DNA of 6,649 nt from DAOMNN01 sp964404505. Lineage in GTDB: Bacteria > Pseudomonadota > Gammaproteobacteria > Burkholderiales > Rhodocyclaceae. The stretch lies in the NCBI GenBank assembly GCA_964404505.1, contig CAYOKH010000085.1:1-6649 (forward strand). Reading direction: 5' to 3'. The stretch's first letter is position 1; each line of letters starts with the position of its first letter. This document shows, piece by piece, positions 1 to 5,762 of this stretch. The translations under genes were made by a program, and so were the position numbers. The notes beneath the pieces were generated by a model, which was not told the origin of the DNA, searched no databases, and was given only the letters and a program-made list of their open reading frames with translations.

Positions 1-1
1 T

Positions 2-70
2 CGCGAAGGGTATCAGCGTGAGAAGGACAAGGTAGTTGAGAGTATTCTTGAACGAAGCCACATCGGGTGA
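2..70 (+). CDS. C-terminal end of an integron cassette gene (partial)
   Basis: The open frame enters from the left edge and codes for the final 22 residues, beginning REGYQREKDK and ending ERSHIG, before a TGA at 68-70. The tail is charged and probably helical; no family can be named from so little. The reason to call it coding is position: its stop lies three bases before the first core box of the attC site, exactly where cassette genes end. Base composition is clearly less GC-rich than the chromosomal genes to the right. Function unknown; the rest of the gene is outside the window. Confidence 0.6.
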   Translation, partial: REGYQREKDKVVESILERSHIG

Positions 71-73
71 GCC

Positions 74-172
74 GCCTAACACGGCGCTGCAGCTGACGTG
101 GCAAAGTGTCACGCTCCTTGTGCACGCAATGGCCGCGCCACTTCGCCACGCAGCTGAGCTTGGTCGTTAGCG
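74..172 (+). other. attC recombination site (59-base element) of an integron cassette
   Basis: The left core GCCTAAC (74-80) matches the RYYYAAC consensus. The right core is GTTAGCG (166-172), whose GTTAG pairs with CTAAC (76-80). Inside these, nine unpaired bases on each side (81-89 and 157-165) form the central spacer. CAGCTG (90-95) then pairs with CAGCTG (151-156), a single A (96) bulges out, and CGTGGC (97-102) pairs with GCCACG (145-150). After one mismatch AAGTG (104-108) pairs with CACTT (139-143). This is the known attC fold: R box, unpaired spacer, L box with an extrahelical base, and a variable terminal stem. The integrase would cut between G166 and T167. The right core departs from GTTRRRY at its last two positions. 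The site belongs to the cassette whose gene ends at 70. Confidence 0.88.
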
Positions 173-175
173 GGC

Positions 176-487
176 ATGAACCAACCTTCACACCACCTGC
201 CTCTTTTGCTCTTACTCGCTCTCAATACATCCGGCTGCTTCTTGGAGCGTCCCGAATCTTCCTACTCATCGTTCGCTGACGCCAAGCTGAAGGGTGTGGT
301 AGACAGAGACTGGATCCCTGCATGGCTACCTGCCAGCACAACGGACATCCGTGAACTGCATGACCTTGACACAAACGAGAGCATGCTGGCTTTTCGCCTG
401 GACCCCAAGCAAGGCTGGCCGCTCCCTGACCACTGTCCGCAGACTTCTGTTAGCTATCCACCAGACCACCGGGACGGCGGCGTGTGA
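176..487 (+). CDS. Cassette-borne putative lipoprotein, probably truncated at its C-terminus
   Basis: The 103-residue product starts with a hydrophobic run (LPLLLLLAL, residues 8-16) ending in a lipobox-like TSGC with Cys21, so a lipid-anchored envelope protein is predicted. The middle (about residues 33-78) contains WIPAWLPAS, TDIRELHDLDTNES and FRLDP. From memory this pattern recurs in hypothetical lipoproteins from environmental bacteria that are usually longer (about 150 residues or more); that likeness is not verified. The last 25 residues look unrelated (SVSYPPDHRDGGV), which suggests the original 3' end was lost or replaced. The ATG lies three bases beyond the attC right core with no strong Shine-Dalgarno, typical of cassette genes read from an upstream array promoter. 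No attC follows it. Function unknown. Confidence 0.6.
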   Translation: MNQPSHHLPLLLLLALNTSGCFLERPESSYSSFADAKLKGVVDRDWIPAWLPASTTDIRELHDLDTNESMLAFRLDPKQGWPLPDHCPQTSVSYPPDHRDGGV

Positions 488-523
488 GAATCAGTCCGCG
501 TAACTGAATCGAGGACGAATTCA

Positions 524-880
524 ATGGACCTGCTCCTGTCATGGCTTATCCTGTCGTTCGCGGTGTGGATCACCGCAGCCGTCCTGCCAGGCTTTCACGT
601 CAAGAGCTTCGGCAGTGCGCTCCTCGTCGCCGCCATTTTCGGCATTTTGAATTTTCTACTCGGCTGGCTGCTGTTCGCGATCTTCACCGTAGCGACCCTT
701 GGGATCGCCTGGCTCCTGGCCTTCATCACGCGCTGGATCATCAACGCCATCCTGCTGATATTGACGGCCCGCCTGACCAACCATCTCAGCATCGACAGCT
801 TCGCCTGGGCGCTCGGCGGCGCGCTAATGATGTCGTTGATCGGCACGGTCGGGCAGATGCTGCTCCGCGCCGCCATGTAA
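524..880 (+). CDS. Phage holin family (PF04020, YvlD-like) four-helix membrane protein
   Basis: The 118-residue product is almost wholly hydrophobic, with predicted membrane segments near residues 3-21, 30-50, 53-81 and 93-116. The layout LPGF-x-V (21-26), AAIFGILNFLLGW (36-48), TLG (58-60) and a final Gly-rich helix (GGALMMSLIG, 98-107) matches the PF04020 family, usually about 110-125 residues, so it is full length. Despite the Pfam name, most members are chromosomal inner-membrane proteins of unknown role, not phage lysis proteins; there is no phage context here. GAGGA (511-515) lies eight bases before the ATG and supports this start. It is the first gene of ordinary chromosomal character right of the integron array and ends six bases from the convergent glutaredoxin-MauE gene. 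Confidence 0.85.
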   Translation: MDLLLSWLILSFAVWITAAVLPGFHVKSFGSALLVAAIFGILNFLLGWLLFAIFTVATLGIAWLLAFITRWIINAILLILTARLTNHLSIDSFAWALGGALMMSLIGTVGQMLLRAAM

Positions 881-886
881 CCCGCG

Positions 887-1660
887 TCAGAGCTTCAGCA
901 CGTACATCCGCAACGGCATCCACACGCCCATCAGAACCATGATCAGGTTCTCGGTCAACGAAACGAATCCGAGCGGCACGTTCGAGTCGCCGCCGACGCA
1001 GGCGCACTTGAGTTCGCGCTGGTCTATGTAGACGGCCTTGAAGACAGAAAACGCGCCGATGGTGCCGATGAACAACGCGATGGGTGCAGCCAGCCAGACC
1101 AGGGCGCCGGCCACCATGAGGATGCCCGCCAGCGTCTCGGCAAACGGATAGACGTAGGCGTAGCGCACCTTGCGCTGGGCAAGCAGATCGTAGTTGAGGA
1201 ACATGTTGCTGAAGCTCTCCAAATCCTTGAGCTTCTGCAGGCCCAGCAGGCACATGGCAAATGCGACAAACCATTCGAGCGTGCGCAGGTTGAGCAGCGA
1301 ATCCGTCGCTGTCCAGCTGGTCGCCAGCGCCAGCAAAAAAGCAGTCGAGAAGATTGCGATGACCGGACGGTAGCTGGTTGCGTCGGGGTCCGGCACGGGC
1401 TTGCCAAAATACACCAGCAGATCGTCATATCCGCCGATCCGCTCGTCGCCGATAAAGACCTGCGGCGTGGTGTCAACTTCATGCTTGTCCTTGAAGGCGT
1501 CGGTTTCCTCGCGCGTGGTGAGCCAGCGATCATCAACCTCCCATCCTTCCCGCTCCAGCAACTCCTTGCTCTTGAGCCCGAAGGGGCAGACGTGGTCACT
1601 CATGACCATCCGGTAAAGGGTGGCCGTGCGTCCCGGGCGGTTGTTGCGAGATTGATTCAT
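887..1660 (-). CDS. Glutaredoxin domain fused to a MauE/DoxX-like redox membrane domain
   Basis: The 257-residue protein has two parts. Residues about 12-88 form a glutaredoxin-like fold: active site CPFG with a single Cys (Cys25), cis-Pro loop TTPQVFIG (64-71), and glutathione-site-like GGYDD (76-80). Residues about 97-254 are a membrane domain of about four helices (near 99-115, 128-142, 172-211, 232-250) with the MauE-type stretch KCACVGGDSNVPLG (218-231) carrying a Cys-x-Cys pair (219, 221). MauE/DoxX-like proteins are linked to disulfide chemistry and maturation of periplasmic proteins. I infer that thiol reducing or oxidising equivalents pass between the cytosolic glutaredoxin and the membrane Cys pair; the substrate is unknown. 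AGAGGG a few bases upstream serves as ribosome site. A weak TTG-type promoter may lie in the 104-base gap upstream, or it may be transcribed with the 72-residue gene. Confidence 0.85.
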   Translation of the reverse strand: MNQSRNNRPGRTATLYRMVMSDHVCPFGLKSKELLEREGWEVDDRWLTTREETDAFKDKHEVDTTPQVFIGDERIGGYDDLLVYFGKPVPDPDATSYRPVIAIFSTAFLLALATSWTATDSLLNLRTLEWFVAFAMCLLGLQKLKDLESFSNMFLNYDLLAQRKVRYAYVYPFAETLAGILMVAGALVWLAAPIALFIGTIGAFSVFKAVYIDQRELKCACVGGDSNVPLGFVSLTENLIMVLMGVWMPLRMYVLKL

Positions 1661-1764
1661 CTGGCCCTCTGAATCCTTACGCCTTTCGCTGACTTCTAGC
1701 GTGCCTTGATGCGCCTGCGCAAACCCATGCCGACCAGACCCAGGCCTCGCTCGCTGCGCGCAGT

Positions 1765-1983
1765 TTAGTGCGCTCGCGCCAGATAGTCGCGGGTGACCAG
1801 CGCCTGCATGGAACTGGCGAGCTTCATGTCCATATCCTTCAGTGCGGAACGGTCGGCGCCCAGGCGTTCCAGCGTCGTTTCCAGTTCCATACTGTTGCGG
1901 CGCGACACTTCCTGGTCGTCGCGGAGGACCTGTTGCACGGCGGGGTAATCCTCGAAGTCGTCGATATCGTAGTCACTCCTCAT
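1765..1983 (-). CDS. Small acidic protein of unknown function (72 aa)
   Basis: The predicted product starts MRSDYDIDDFEDYP and is rich in Asp, Glu and Arg. The later part (ETTLERLGADRSALKDMDMK, then LASSMQALVTRDYLARAH) looks like one or two amphipathic helices. There is no signal peptide, membrane segment or cysteine, so it is probably cytoplasmic. I do not recognise a family. It is accepted as real because codon third positions are strongly GC-biased, as in neighbouring genes, throughout the frame. The frame stays open upstream to about 2139, but that extension reads as non-coding, so the internal ATG at 1983 is preferred; no strong ribosome site precedes it, only an AT-rich stretch (CATAAATTT). 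It lies on the same strand as and 104 bases upstream of the glutaredoxin fusion, and is divergent from slt. Confidence 0.6.
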   Translation of the reverse strand: MRSDYDIDDFEDYPAVQQVLRDDQEVSRRNSMELETTLERLGADRSALKDMDMKLASSMQALVTRDYLARAH

Positions 1984-2202
1984 AAATTTATGCCGTATTT
2001 GGGTCACGGCCGGCTGATTTTCGAATGCTAGACAGCGAGGCGCTGCCCGGTCGGTGCCATTCCCCACATAGCCCGAGAGGCCGTCTGTGAATCTCAGAAC
2101 GGAACCGTGCAAGCCGTGAGCCAGCCCCGACGTACTCAATCGGGCGGAGCGAGCCGCCAGACTGAAACTGCTGTTGGCGCCGATTCTTCGTCCGGCGGTA
2201 AG

Positions 2203-2231
2203 TTGCGGGCCGACCGTTCACGGCCTAGTAT
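2203..2231 (+). promoter_or_regulatory. Candidate sigma70-like promoter for slt
   Basis: TTGCGG (2203-2208) and TAGTAT (2226-2231) are separated by exactly 17 bases, matching the -35/-10 layout with three and four of six consensus bases. Transcription would start near 2238, just before the GCTCAT repeats. The match is modest and such pairs occur by chance, but the position is right for slt and argues against using the far-upstream TTG at 2174 as its start. Confidence 0.35.
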
Positions 2232-2243
2232 CAACGGCAGATC

Positions 2244-2270
2244 GCTCATGGGTAGATGAGCCCCGCTCAT
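2244..2270 (+). repeat. Three-copy GCTCAT element in the slt leader
   Basis: GCTCAT occurs at 2244-2249 and 2265-2270, with its exact inverse ATGAGC between them at 2256-2261. The middle copy can pair with the left one (six-base loop) or the right one (three-base loop), so in RNA the two hairpins exclude each other. In DNA the array could equally be a regulator-binding site just downstream of the candidate transcription start. The copies are only six bases long, so chance remains possible. Confidence 0.35.
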
Positions 2271-2281
2271 GTCGTCCACGG

Positions 2282-4894
2282 ATGGCGTCGCCGGAAACTG
2301 GATGCGTGCGAGGGAGAGTCCATGGAAGATACACCTGCGCCGCGTCGCTCATTGTCGTGCTGAACGGCTTGAGCGCGGTTGACGCGTCCAGCCTGACCGA
2401 AGGATGGGCTGTTCGTCTCGGGCCCCCTCGAGACACTGGGCCGCGGGCTGCGGTAGCCCTGCTGATCCTTCTCGTCCTGAGCGGCGGATGCAATCGGGCC
2501 GACCATCACGATCCGGTGGCGTCCGAGCCCTCGTTGCAGGCGCAACAGGCCCGGGTTTCGCCGCAGCAACTGGCCTCTCTATTCGAAGAATTGAACAGTG
2601 GCTCCGATTCGGCCGGCAGGGCCGATCTCCCGGAGCTGAGCGCGTTCTCCCGTGCTGATCCCAACTGGCCAACGCTGGCCTACCTCCTGGGCGAGTCCCA
2701 TCTCCAGCGGGAGAACGTCGTCAGCGCACGCCATGACTTCAGCGAGCTTGCCAGCTGGGCCGCAGGCACTCGGACGGGGGAGGGTCTCGACGGCTGGGGA
2801 GGCAGCGGTCTCGCGGCAGTAGCACTCTGGCGCTGGCTGCAGATTCTCGACGAGCACGGCGGCGACCCGCAGGACTTTGACCGTGCCCTCGCGGTCGCCA
2901 CTGAGCTGCGTTCCTCGCGTCTCTTCGGGGGCATGGTCGGCAAGGGCCTGCTGCCAGCAATGCCGCTCCTCGAGGAGGATATCGCGCGGCGGCTCACCCG
3001 GGTCGCCACCAAGGCCGGGCGTCCAGAGGCGATGACCCTGCTGCTGTACTTCGTGAGCATCAATTCGACCGGGACGCTCGAAGCCGCTGACGAGGCTGTG
3101 ATCGAGCACATGATCGCATCGGGCAGTCTGACGAGGGAGCGTCTGGACCTGTTCCGATACCAGCGGCTCCTCAATCGCGTGACGGTGCACGCGCAGAAAC
3201 TGGATGCGGCCGAGCAGCTAGGTCGGCTGTGGCAGAACGAGAGCGCACCGCGCGACGTTCGTGCCGAAGCCAGTTACGAATGGGGCAACTTCCACCGCCT
3301 GTCAAGGCAGCGAAAGCAGGAGGTGATCGCCGCCCTTACCGCCGCCTACGAACTGTCCGGTGGCAAGGGGCCCGTCGCCGAAAAGGCGCTTTATCGCAGG
3401 GGCATGGTCCAGGGCAGTGTCGCCCCCCGGCGCATGGATTTATTCCATGAGGATATGCGGCGCCTCATGGAAGAGCACCCGAGAAGCCGCTTGGCCGACG
3501 ATGCGCTCTACCAGATTGCTACCGAGCAACTGTTCGGGGAGCCGCCGGATCCGGATGGGGCGTTCGCTTCATTCGAGCGGCTACGGCAATTCGAGGGTCC
3601 GAACGACTGGGTGGATTCAGCGCATTTCATCCCAGCCCTCGGACACTTCGAGCGTGCGACCGAATCCGATCTGCATGCGGCAGACCGGATCCTGGCTGAT
3701 TATCTGGACAGATTCCCCGAAGGAGTATTTCGCCATCGCAGTCTGTTCTGGCGTGGCCGAATCGCCGAGCGAACCGGCCAACGCACCGCTGCACAAAACC
3801 TGTTCGCGCAGGTGATCGACGAAGTGCCATTCGACTACTACGGCTTGCGCGCAAGACTGCATCGCGAGTTCGGCGCCGAGGCTCAGCTTTTGCCGTTGCC
3901 GCCACCGGGCTCCGACAGCTTCGCCGCGCTACAGGACGCCTATAAGCATAGCCACGTCGACGACGAGATCACCGCGCGGACTCCGTATCACGATCGTCTC
4001 CGCTCGGCCGAGGCGAGCGGTCTCTATATGCGCGCGATGGCGACCATCGATGGCATCGGTCCGCGGTTCCGTAATCGCGTAGACAATATTCCGTTGCAGG
4101 AACTGGATGAAGATGGCCTGATCCCGGCCATCGCTCTCCTGCTGTCGCTCCGACAGGACACACTCGCCGCCCTGGATGCCGAGCCCACGACGGACAATCA
4201 ACTGCGGCTGGCTGGATTCTCCGGGCATCGGCTCGGCGATTGGCCCAATGCCATGCTGATCATCTACGGCGGAACCACGGCCGCGGGTACGGCCTCCACG
4301 TTGCGCCTCCAGACGGACCCGCGCTACCTGGCCACAAGCTATCCCGGCACCGACAGGATGCCGGCGCTGCGCGAGCCCCTGATCGAGGCGGCGTGGCCGA
4401 TTGACGCATCGACGGCCTTGACCGAGAGCCTGATGTACGCGGTGATCCGCCGCGAAAGCGGCTACTTCCCCGGCGCCATCTCCCCCGTCGGTGCGATCGG
4501 CCTCTTCCAGGTGATGCCCGCGACTTTCAACAACAGGCGAAATTGCTGGCGTTGGCCGGAAGGCGCGCCCACGCCAACGCCCGAGGCCTATCTGTTCAAT
4601 CCGGAACGGAACATTAGCTTCTGGGCTTGCTGGATAAGGACTGAATTCAATCCCGAATCGCGCGCTGACATTGCCCCGTTGATCATGGCCCACAACGCTG
4701 GCATCGGAAACCTGCGGCAGTGGCGGCAAGCGTGGCACGGCCGCGCCATGGAGCGGGATCTCGAGCTCCAGATCGAGTCGCTCCGCTTCCGAGCGACCCA
4801 GAACTTCGTGCGACGAGTACTCACGGACACCGCGATCGCCGAGTCATCAGGCCTGTTCAGCGACGACCGCGCGAGCGGCGGGAAGACGCCATGA
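2282..4894 (+). CDS. slt: Soluble lytic murein transglycosylase-like lipoprotein (Slt family)
   Basis: This enzyme is predicted to cleave the MurNAc-GlcNAc bond of peptidoglycan with formation of 1,6-anhydro ends, in the periplasm. Numbering from ATG 2282 (870 residues): a hydrophobic stretch RAAVALLILLVLSGGC ends in a lipobox with Cys70. Residues about 80-680 are helix-rich, with repeat-like units recalling the superhelical ring of Slt70. The catalytic domain (about 705-850) has Glu725 in RRESG, GAIGLFQVMPAT (737-748) and AHNAG (803-807). It exceeds E. coli Slt70 (about 645 residues). The start is uncertain: the segment before the lipobox is too long for a signal peptide and looks non-coding, so GTG 2306, TTG 2369 or a frameshifted start are alternatives. 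The stop overlaps the next gene by four bases. Odd points are His for the usual Tyr in AYNAG, Phe in GLFQ, and Cys755 and Cys783 in the catalytic domain. Confidence 0.87.
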   Translation: MASPETGCVRGRVHGRYTCAASLIVVLNGLSAVDASSLTEGWAVRLGPPRDTGPRAAVALLILLVLSGGCNRADHHDPVASEPSLQAQQARVSPQQLASLFEELNSGSDSAGRADLPELSAFSRADPNWPTLAYLLGESHLQRENVVSARHDFSELASWAAGTRTGEGLDGWGGSGLAAVALWRWLQILDEHGGDPQDFDRALAVATELRSSRLFGGMVGKGLLPAMPLLEEDIARRLTRVATKAGRPEAMTLLLYFVSINSTGTLEAADEAVIEHMIASGSLTRERLDLFRYQRLLNRVTVHAQKLDAAEQLGRLWQNESAPRDVRAEASYEWGNFHRLSRQRKQEVIAALTAAYELSGGKGPVAEKALYRRGMVQGSVAPRRMDLFHEDMRRLMEEHPRSRLADDALYQIATEQLFGEPPDPDGAFASFERLRQFEGPNDWVDSAHFIPALGHFERATESDLHAADRILADYLDRFPEGVFRHRSLFWRGRIAERTGQRTAAQNLFAQVIDEVPFDYYGLRARLHREFGAEAQLLPLPPPGSDSFAALQDAYKHSHVDDEITARTPYHDRLRSAEASGLYMRAMATIDGIGPRFRNRVDNIPLQELDEDGLIPAIALLLSLRQDTLAALDAEPTTDNQLRLAGFSGHRLGDWPNAMLIIYGGTTAAGTASTLRLQTDPRYLATSYPGTDRMPALREPLIEAAWPIDASTALTESLMYAVIRRESGYFPGAISPVGAIGLFQVMPATFNNRRNCWRWPEGAPTPTPEAYLFNPERNISFWACWIRTEFNPESRADIAPLIMAHNAGIGNLRQWRQAWHGRAMERDLELQIESLRFRATQNFVRRVLTDTAIAESSGLFSDDRASGGKTP
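2322..2363 (+). promoter_or_regulatory. Possible short upstream reading frame in the slt leader
   Basis: An AGGGAGA (2311-2317) Shine-Dalgarno-like stretch lies four bases before an ATG at 2322, the best ribosome site near the slt start. The frame is out of phase with slt and codes for 13 residues (MEDTPAPRRSLSC) before TGA at 2361-2363. A TTG in the slt frame lies at 2369, five bases after this stop, so re-initiation could couple the two. Alternatively ATG 2322 is the true slt start and the sequence carries a frameshift. It may also be meaningless. Confidence 0.25.
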
Positions 4895-5538
4895 GTACCC
4901 CGGAAAAAGAAGCTGTCGAGGCGCCCAGGAAAAAGGACGTGCTCGATTTCCTGACGGGAAAGATCGGGAAGATCGCCGCACTGATCCTTGCCTTGACGCT
5001 GGTAGTGACCAATCTCGAGATGCTCGTCAGCAAAGCGCAGGTTTTTGTGAAGAAACACTTCTCGGAGGAAGTCATTTCAGTCGACCTGCCTCCGCTGGAG
5101 CCGTCATGCGTGGAGATCTACAAAGTGGACTTCCCGGAAGAGATCGCCTATTCGGAGTGGGATGACCACTTCATCAGCGTCACCGGTCGCAACAACTGCA
5201 ACAAGGATCTCGGGCTCTACCTGACCTTCACGCATCGCGTCGGCACGGAGCCGCCACGCGTCGTGCTGCGAAGTCCCTTCGCCGATTCCTACCCCGAGTG
5301 CACGGGCGCCGCGGCCCTGAGTCTCCCGAAGTGCTGGGACCAGAACAATAACATCAAGATCGTCGAGGGTCGCGGGCGGTGGAATGCTCCCTTGCCGCCC
5401 GCTTCCAGGCTCGGCAGTTTCGCAACGGAACGCCTCATGTTCAGGCTGGAAGTGTACGACCTCGATGCGCCGAACTCTGAGGCCGTCTGGAAGAACACGG
5501 TTGCAATCACCATCAGGGATGATACGGGCGGGCAGTAG
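4891..5538 (+). CDS. Single-pass membrane protein with a four-cysteine extracytoplasmic domain, slt partner
   Basis: I do not recognise this 215-residue protein. A charged cytoplasmic N-terminus (residues 1-27, Lys/Glu-rich) precedes one membrane helix (about 28-46, ALILALTLVVTNLEML). A short Lys-rich linker (48-55) and a domain of about 150 residues follow. That domain has alternating strand-like stretches (HFISVTG, LGLYLTFTHRV, RLMFRLEVYD, TVAITIRDD), suggesting a beta-sandwich, and four cysteines (73, 103, 137, 148) that could form two disulfides if it faces the periplasm. The start is set by ATG 4891, which overlaps the slt stop as ATGA with GGGAAG (4880-4885) five bases before it; the longer frame back to 4720 merely shadows slt. 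The overlap implies translational coupling, so a role alongside the transglycosylase, such as anchoring or regulating it, is inferred. Its topology is not proven. Confidence 0.8.
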   Translation: MSTPEKEAVEAPRKKDVLDFLTGKIGKIAALILALTLVVTNLEMLVSKAQVFVKKHFSEEVISVDLPPLEPSCVEIYKVDFPEEIAYSEWDDHFISVTGRNNCNKDLGLYLTFTHRVGTEPPRVVLRSPFADSYPECTGAAALSLPKCWDQNNNIKIVEGRGRWNAPLPPASRLGSFATERLMFRLEVYDLDAPNSEAVWKNTVAITIRDDTGGQ

Positions 5539-5700
5539 GTGCGCGCCTGAGCGGCATGAAGGATCCACGCGACTTGTCAAACCGGCAGGCCTCGCCGGGC
5601 AATCACTTCGACGGTCTCGCCTTCCACCGGATCCGGCCATCGTCAGCGATGACGCATAGTCCGCGCAGGAGCGATAGGGCCGAACGCCGAGGGCCGAGGA

Positions 5701-5729
5701 TTGCCCCTCGCGCGGCACTTCAATAGAAT
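5701..5729 (+). promoter_or_regulatory. Sigma70-like promoter for etfBA
   Basis: TTGCCC (5701-5706) and TAGAAT (5724-5729) are spaced by exactly 17 bases; they match four of six and five of six consensus bases. Transcription would start near 5736, leaving a leader of under 30 bases that contains the etfB ribosome site GGAGG (5752-5756). The rest of the 224-base gap before etfB (5539-5700) holds no gene or clear terminator, only small GC-rich inverted repeats such as CGAGG/CCTCG (5695-5710). Confidence 0.55.
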
Positions 5730-5762
5730 GCGCCGCGACTCTCTCGCTTCCGGAGGCCGTCC

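Larger units (their letters stand above)
1..487 (+). mobile_element. Distal end of an integron gene-cassette array
   Basis: Three elements in order define the region: the end of one coding sequence, a foldable attC site, and a second coding sequence that starts three bases after the attC. This tight gene-attC-gene packing in one orientation is the hallmark of integron cassettes. Hand-counted GC is about 48% in the first 60 bases and about 57% over 181-480, against roughly 65-72% in sampled lines of the slt and etfB genes, which fits acquired DNA. By cassette orientation the integrase and attI would lie left of the window. No attC follows the second gene, so this looks like the oldest, decayed end of a chromosomal array, or of an integrase-less attC cluster. 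The right boundary, placed at the end of the second gene, is approximate. Confidence 0.75.
1984..2281. other. Divergent intergenic region between the 72-aa gene and slt
   Basis: About 300 bases separate the start of the minus-strand 72-residue gene from the first plausible ATG of slt. Although frames stay open on both strands across much of it, their translations are Arg/Ser/Pro-rich with no domain-like character, as expected of GC-rich non-coding DNA. The right part holds a candidate sigma70-like promoter (2203-2231) and a three-copy GCTCAT element (2244-2270). I found no convincing promoter for the minus-strand gene beyond the AT-rich stretch at 1981-2000. Confidence 0.5.

Noticed and set aside
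524..880. A prophage or lysis cassette, suggested by a holin family protein near a transglycosylase
   Set aside because: PF04020 proteins are mostly chromosomal, the two genes lie 1.4 kb apart with unrelated genes of opposite strand between, and there are no other phage genes.
541..942. Plus-strand frame of 133 codons overlapping the holin-family gene
   Set aside because: Its product is Arg/His/Ala-rich and follows a different phase through a gene with clear membrane-helix coding; it also runs into the convergent gene.
1984..2139. Upstream extension of the 72-aa gene to a 124-aa product
   Set aside because: The added 52 residues have no coding-like third-position bias, and an ATG at 1983 opens the well-biased part.
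2174..2281. TTG at 2174 as the start of slt, adding 36 residues
   Set aside because: The added residues look non-coding (Arg, Ser, Cys and Pro-rich), no ribosome site precedes it, and the candidate promoter lies downstream of it.
3929..4738. Long minus-strand open frame (269 codons) opposite slt
   Set aside because: It lies wholly antisense to the catalytic part of slt, is rich in Arg, Gly and Pro with no domain-like stretches, and is explained by the GC-rich codon bias of slt.
5577..5642. Minus-strand gene remnant reading PVEGETVEVIARRGLPV before a stop
   Set aside because: It looks protein-like, but the frame is closed by a stop about 20 codons upstream and no companion fragment is visible.
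5695..5710. CGAGG/CCTCG hairpin as a terminator after the slt pair
   Set aside because: The stem is only five pairs with no following T-run, and it overlaps the -35 box of the etfB promoter.
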